NCBI GenBank assembly: GCA_029931535.1
Contig: JAQPZY010001297.1
Location: 558,001 to 622,000 of the forward strand
Direction: 5' to 3'
Source of the DNA: Margaritifera margaritifera
Lineage: Eukaryota > Mollusca > Bivalvia > Unionida > Margaritiferidae
DNA length: 64,000 nt
Under the pieces are notes generated by a model. It did no database searches and had not been told where the DNA came from. It was given only the letters and a program-made list of their open reading frames with translations. Below, one piece after another: positions 59,378 to 64,000 of the stretch; the first letter of the stretch is position 1, and every line of letters starts with the position of its first letter. Both the position numbers and the translations under genes were made by a program.

Positions 59378-59763
59378 CTGCAACATTAATATTACACATT
59401 TGTTAACTCCAAGGTGTATTTTTCACTAGAAGTACAAATTTGAAGATCGCAAAATAAACCTTCTTGACCGTTAAGCGACAGCTTATTGATCATTAGTACA
59501 AAAGAATTTTAAACCAAAATTAGAATTATATTGCCAACAGTAGACATGTGTGAATGTCTGCTATTTTGTATTTTTGATATGAACTGGATGCTGCATTTTG
59601 ATGCATCTTTGGAAGTGGTTCTATTTGGACTGGTAACTTTTTATACCTAACAAAATGAAATGAAAACTGGGAGCAGGTTTTTCAGTATGATAATTCTCTT
59701 TATTCACAGTATTGTCCCCACAATGAATTTGCAAAACTACCCTAATAAAGTAGTACAACTGAC

Positions 59764-59898
59764 CTGTTGATGGTATGCATCAAATGTTTTGAAGGTAAGC
59801 TTGTATAAAACACATGCAAAATGTAGGATGGCTGGCTCTGGTGACCTCAGCAGTACTTCTGCTATAGATAACAGGGAGCTGAAATAGTCCTGCAACAC
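59764..59898 (-). CDS. FANCD2: FANCD2 exon B (45 codons, phase 0/0)
   Basis: Acceptor TTTTTCAG, donor CAG/GTCAGT. The translation starts VLQDYFSSLLSIAEVLL and ends LTFKTFDAYHQQ, aligning with human VLKDMCSSILSLAQ and AFKFFDTYCQQ. The helical repeat pattern is conserved. The 990-bp intron before it contains a nine-copy 45-bp tandem array that begins about 22 bp upstream of the acceptor. The following intron is the shortest in the window, 386 bp. Confidence 0.95.
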
Positions 59899-59919
59899 CT
59901 GAAAAACATACCAGTAAAA

Positions 59920-60330
59920 TTGTAATGCTAGAGGACAATAAAGTCTGCCTGCATTATTCACTAATTATAATGCTAGAAGACAATAAAGTCTGCCTGCATT
60001 ATTCACTAATTATAATGCTAGAAGACAATAAAGTCTGCCTGCATTATTCACTAATTATAATGCTAGAAGACAATAAAGTCTGCCTGCATTATTCACTAAT
60101 TATAATGCTAGAAGTCAATAAAGTCTGCCTGCATTATTCACTAATTATAATGCTAGAAGACAATAAAGTCTGCCTGCATTATTCACTAATTGTAATGCTA
60201 GAAGACAATAAAGTCTGCCTGCATTATTCACTAATTATAATGCTAGAAGACAATAAAGTCTGCCTGCATTATTCACTAATTGTAATGCTAGAAGACAATA
60301 AAGTCTGCTTGCATTATTCACTAATTGTAA
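59920..60330. repeat. 45-bp tandem array, 9 copies, next to exon B
   Basis: Unit CTAATTATAATGCTAGAAGA CAATAAAGTCTGCCTGCATT ATTCA, copies almost identical. A 138-codon frame through it (NKVCLHYSLIIMLED repeats) is a product of the 45-bp period. Confidence 0.95.
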
Positions 60331-60888
60331 AACAAAAGTAGCCTGTAAGGGAAAGGTTATTTGAAGCTGCACAAGAGAAATACATTTTCAGATTTAACCC
60401 TGTTAAGGAAGTAACTTACACTGGCCATGGTTACACATTTCAGACCTGGTTTACCACTGAACAATGAGTCATGAACAAAGAATGTTTCTACAACTGTAAG
60501 GAAACAGTATAAAGCCAAGATCCTGACTGAAATCCAACCTTGTTTAATACTGAATCAAATACAGAAAAATGGCTTGATGTAACCATTTTTTTAAATAAAG
60601 TATCTCTTAGAATGTTTTCAAATGTTAATTTATCTGAACATAGAGCCTAGGATGGTTTGATAAATGAAGTCTGCATGATCAGGACTAGTCAAATTTCAAG
60701 GATCTAGCTATGAATAATCTAAAACCCTATTTTGCATGATATATTACTTACCAGGGCATTTTCTACTAACCTAGCTGAGCATTAAGTTGTGAAAGAATGG
60801 GCACATCTACCTGGGCATGATCTATAGATATTATCTATAAACTTGCCTCAGCTTAAAATACTGACCATCCTAGGCATGATGAACTTGC
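60331..60888. other. Intron A-B, unassigned part
   Basis: Single-copy-looking AT-rich sequence; nothing recognised. On the gene strand it begins with the GC donor of exon A. Confidence 0.4.
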
Positions 60889-61062
60889 CTGAGAATGGTG
60901 CCTGTAGATTGGCTTCAGTAAAGCTTCAGTGAAGCAGCTTAAACGGATTTTGTTCCTGAACAAACTCTCTACTGCCTTCTTTCTGGGTGTGGCATGGAGA
61001 ATCAGAAGGACAAATATATCAATCATCCTATGATCTCCTGGCTGCTTTACCGATTCCAGGAC
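60889..61062 (-). CDS. FANCD2: FANCD2 exon A (58 codons, phase 0/0, GC donor)
   Basis: Minus-strand acceptor TTTCAG ends at 61063. The exon opens VLESVKQPGDHRMIDIF and contains SLFRNKIR, matching the human stretch with VLRNKIRSGC near residue 405. It ends in HHSQ. The donor is CAG followed by GCAAGT, a GC-AG intron with an otherwise strong match to the consensus. The next exon continues the frame with VLQDYF, aligning to human VLKDMC. This is part of the helical solenoid that faces FANCI. The upstream exon (human residues before about 367) was not recognised between 61063 and 64000. Confidence 0.93.
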
Positions 61063-61864
61063 CTGAAAGATCATATCAGTGCTTGGTAAATAAAGAGAGA
61101 CAAACATCAAATCATTACAAAAGATAGGTGAAATGCTAACAATATGCTTAAAACCAAAAACGAAGGCAAATTTTGATGAGCGATATGGCACACATGTAAC
61201 ACGTATTTCATCAAAGTCAAAAGAGGACATTATTCTGTATGTTGGCTGTGACTAAAAAGTCAGACTGGGATCATGTTCTTTTCAATTCAGGCCTTCCAAT
61301 ACTAATTAGAGGAGAGAATAATTAGCTTGGATGGTGGACTCTGAGTTCTAGACAAGGAAAGGAATGCAATAGTAGCAGGTATGGTATTATTGCTAGTAAA
61401 ACGTTTTTTTAAAACAAAAAAGAAAAAAACATGCCCCACCCCCCCAACTTGTGGGGAAATCCATAGCAAATCATAGGGATAAACTTATGGTTCGCTGCTA
61501 CCACTTGATGAGACCTATGGAGGAGTCGAAAGAGCTTTTTATATTCTTTTTAATGAATATATATTACAAACAGCAGATTCATATGTGTCTATGAAATCCA
61601 TCAGAACGTCTGATTCCACTTGGGAAAATGTATGGATCCATAACGCTGACATCTACTTGACGAGTGTTGAGAACCTCATTCTGTTTATGTGAGAGAGAGA
61701 GGGAGAAGAATTATGTTCGTTATCTTGAGAAACATTTAAGTTTTAAGTATGTTACAGATATTGCATGTTTCAAAAGACGCATTAATTTGTTTTTTTTTTA
61801 GACAGGAGGGCAAGGGTGGGTGAGAGTGAATGTTAAATTGAGAGAAAACATAATTCTCTCTTAT

Positions 61865-61920
<56 letters not shown>

Positions 61921-62521
61921 AGAATGATCTCAACACTAGACATAAACAAATAAGGCAAGATAGAAGGTGTACTTAGAAGATCATGATCTATAAACACCCC
62001 CTATGCAGTGATGTTATAAATCGGTTATGGAAAGACTACATTGGCTACTGGCACACACATTATCATTGCTAGTTATCAGCTTGTGGGGAAGAACATCGTC
62101 AGTCACAATTCATAACAACATGTGGCAAATGAATCAATCGGACAATGCAATCAAAATCTGTAGTATGCTTCACTGGCATAACATACGGTTGTAAGCATCA
62201 CAAAAGATTAAATATCAGTAAATCTCAATTACAATACAGATCCAGGGAGTGTAGCCATATACACACTAAAGGATATAGCTATGTGGCTAGTTAAAGGGAG
62301 GAGGACAAAAAGGAAGGAAACTATTCAGTTAGAACCATACATTATGCAGTTAATGTCTAACACCAAACACCATCAACAACTTTCTGGTAGGTTTATATCC
62401 TGACTGGCAAGTCTAAATAAGTTTTTCAATATTTGGCAAAATATACCCAATATCAATTCAGCAACCCACAATTTTTATATATAAAATTGTGGTTAATAGC
62501 AGATTTCTACTGTACTAATTT
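61063..62521. other. Intron upstream of exon A, unassigned
   Basis: The exon coding the segment before human residue 367 was not found here. An (AC)n(AT)n microsatellite lies at 61866-61916 and a C-run near 61438. No other feature recognised. Confidence 0.4.
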
Positions 62522-63225
62522 CAGGGTTCCCACTCTTTCTGAACCAAAATATCTAGGTCTTTTCCAAGTTTTTTCCTGTATGAATTTGATTTTTTCAGGG
62601 TTCACTTATGAACCTTACTGAATGGAATTAAAAAAACATTTTGGCTTAGAAAATATTCATTTTAAAAATCAAAAACTGTTTCTATTTTCAGACTCTTCCT
62701 TAACATGTGAATTAAACATATGACCATGTACTAAACCACAGGATGTATCACTAGAAACAAGTTACTATAACTACTGAAATTCATATAAATTTCATTGCAA
62801 CTCATTTTAATTTACAGAGTAAAAATGTTAACTTTACTCTGCTTGGTATGAATTTTTTTTTTTTAGGAAAGAGTTGTTTAAGATTTTGACAAGAGGCCCT
62901 TTAAACATATACATCTTTGCAGGTCTCGGGTTATATATCCCTTTCATCACTTTACTCAACATAGTACATTTATTACTACACTACTCATGCTTATACTAAA
63001 AACCCACTGCCGCCCGATGCAAGCTTGATACTAGAAGGGTTTAAAAGGTACTGTCTTCACTCTGAACATAATATTTTCCAGATTTGAACCCATTTTAGTA
63101 TCAAGTTTGTATTGGGTGCCTGTGTTAAAGGCAAAATCAGCTCCCTCTGCAACATATTCTGCTCTGCCCAGGGATGAGTAAGTAGTAAAGTTTTCCTCTG
63201 CATAGCCAATTGTTACCCAATCAGG
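62522..63225. mobile_element. CAGGGTTCCCAC hAT-type repeat, copy 2
   Basis: Starts CAGGGTTCCCACTCTTTCTG and runs colinear with 35559-36500. A similar T-rich 'ttcaaggagttttcaaagac' block, which often forms the other end of such elements, is at 63780-63830, so the element may extend to the right window edge. Confidence 0.6.
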
Positions 63226-63294
63226 ATGAGACTTCCTCCCCTGGTCTTTCCAGCTATGCCATTTTGAGAAGGGTAGGCGAAAGGGATTTTTAAA

Positions 63295-63648
63295 TTAGGA
63301 CTGACAGTTCTGTTCAGGTCCCTTTTTAAAATGCTTAGGAGGGGAACCCATAGACCTTTCAGAATGGAGCCTATTCTTCATCAGTTCAGCTGGGTCCAGG
63401 ACTGCGGCCAGGGACCAGTGTTGGTGATCCCCCAGATCATGGGAGGATAATGTGGAGATAAGGCCACTGAATAACCTCTCCACATCAAAAGGTGCTGTCC
63501 TCCAAAGGTTCTTACTGTACTCCAGTAATATGTTTGATGTTTCCAGGACTGAATTCCTATGGAGGTGAAGAAGATGTGCAGAAAGCATCATTGACATCGG
63601 AAGAACCTTCCTCAAAGTCTTAGAAGCAGCCTCCAACAGTGGTGTCAT
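63295..63648 (-). pseudogene. Possible DIRS Gag-like fragment
   Basis: 117 codons open: MTPLLEAASKTLRKVLPMSM, LLHLHRNSVLETSNILLEYS, LFSGLISTLSSHDLGDHQHW, ending with a basic SPPKHFKKG tail. The helical, basic-tailed pattern is like Gag-type regions of DIRS elements in invertebrates, but I cannot confirm the match. It is not FANCD2. A stop follows the tail. Confidence 0.3.
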
Positions 63649-64000
63649 TTAACCGGTACTTATCGCTTTACCTAGTGACTGGTACTTGATGTCCGGTGCC
63701 CTGTCACCTGTCAATGACCAGACAAGTGAGGGCAACCTGATTGAGGAGTCCATGGTTCATTCAGACCTTGGGTACAAAAATTCAAGGAGTTTTCAAAGAC
63801 TTTTTCTCATTTTCAAGGAGTTTATTCTGCAACATTTTTATTACTAATTTTTAGCACATATCTTCATTGTGGAAATCACTTTAGTTCTGTCTGGACCTTG
63901 ACACAGCTTCGAACACATCACATAATTATTTAAGTTTTTTAACAACTGAACCATAAGTTTTTGTTTTCATAACAGTAAGGATGATTCAGTTTTAAAGGAG
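63649..64000. other. Unassigned right end
   Basis: Contains 'attcaaggagttttcaaagac' and 'ttttcaaggagttt', typical of hAT-type element right arms; otherwise nothing. Confidence 0.35.

Larger units (their letters stand above)
6587..61062 (-). other. FANCD2: FANCD2-like gene body, 14 internal exons
   Basis: Fourteen minus-strand segments bounded by AG acceptors and GT (once GC) donors join to 1545 nt, 515 codons without a stop. Every exon junction has matching phase, and the order is colinear with vertebrate FANCD2. FANCD2 is a nuclear alpha-solenoid protein of about 1450 residues. It forms the ID2 complex with FANCI, is monoubiquitinated by FANCL/UBE2T and clamps DNA during interstrand crosslink repair. 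Only the middle of the protein is here, about human residues 367 to 900 (numbering from memory). No promoter, start codon, stop codon or polyadenylation site of this gene is in view. Introns range from 386 bp to 15,290 bp and are full of repeats. Confidence 0.95.

Noticed and set aside
59925..60341. 138-codon frame of 15-residue repeats
   Set aside because: Product of the 45-bp array inside the FANCD2 intron A-B.
63295..63648. Upstream FANCD2 exon
   Set aside because: The translation does not align to FANCD2 before residue 367 and lacks convincing splice sites; it looks more like an element fragment.

Overview
The window comes from an AT-rich, repeat-rich animal genome. Spliced introns, dispersed repeats of a type common in bivalves and other molluscs, and LINE, DIRS, piggyBac, pogo and hAT relics all point to a mollusc, probably a bivalve; the species cannot be read from the sequence. 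Almost none of the long open frames are genes: most are shadows of short tandem repeats whose period is a multiple of three.

One host gene spans almost the whole window on the minus strand. Fourteen short exons between 61062 and 6587 join into one uninterrupted frame of 1545 nt (515 codons). Every splice phase is compatible, and the product aligns colinearly with the middle of vertebrate FANCD2 (about human residues 367 to 900, from memory of the human protein). FANCD2 is the Fanconi anaemia protein that pairs with FANCI and is clamped on DNA after monoubiquitination. Exon E, only 50 nt long, carries the lysine in the VIRKQLS context that matches human K561. The N-terminal exons lie to the right of the window or were not recognised. 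The C-terminal exons were not found below 6587 and probably lie to the left.

The 54.5-kb gene body is about 97% intron. From left to right the window holds: a 63-bp array, a hAT relic and a degenerate piggyBac-like element (1-2822); a terminal-inverted-repeat element (4212-5155); exons N and M; a bivalve-type dispersed repeat amplified as a 63-bp array (9240-10580); exon L; a complete but dead piggyBac element (12260-14604); exon K; a DIRS relic and broken pogo pieces (17690-21350); exons J, I and H among several minisatellites; a second DIRS copy (28380-31010); exon G; more arrays; a pogo/Tigger element (36877-38928); exon F; then a 15.3-kb intron before exon E.

That 15.3-kb intron holds a tRNA-derived SINE, 35-, 36-, 40- and 30-bp arrays, and a LINE (54130 down to about 45560) whose ORF1 3' end has expanded into about 61 copies of a 64-bp satellite. 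A 25-bp array follows exon E, then exons D, C, B and A.

The most striking theme is that many tandem arrays sit inside transposable elements and are built from their sequence: LINE ORF1, the LINE reverse transcriptase linker, DIRS, pogo, a MITE-like element and the dispersed repeat. Two arrays show higher-order periodicity. The window therefore records repeated cycles of element insertion and local tandem amplification within the introns of a DNA-repair gene.
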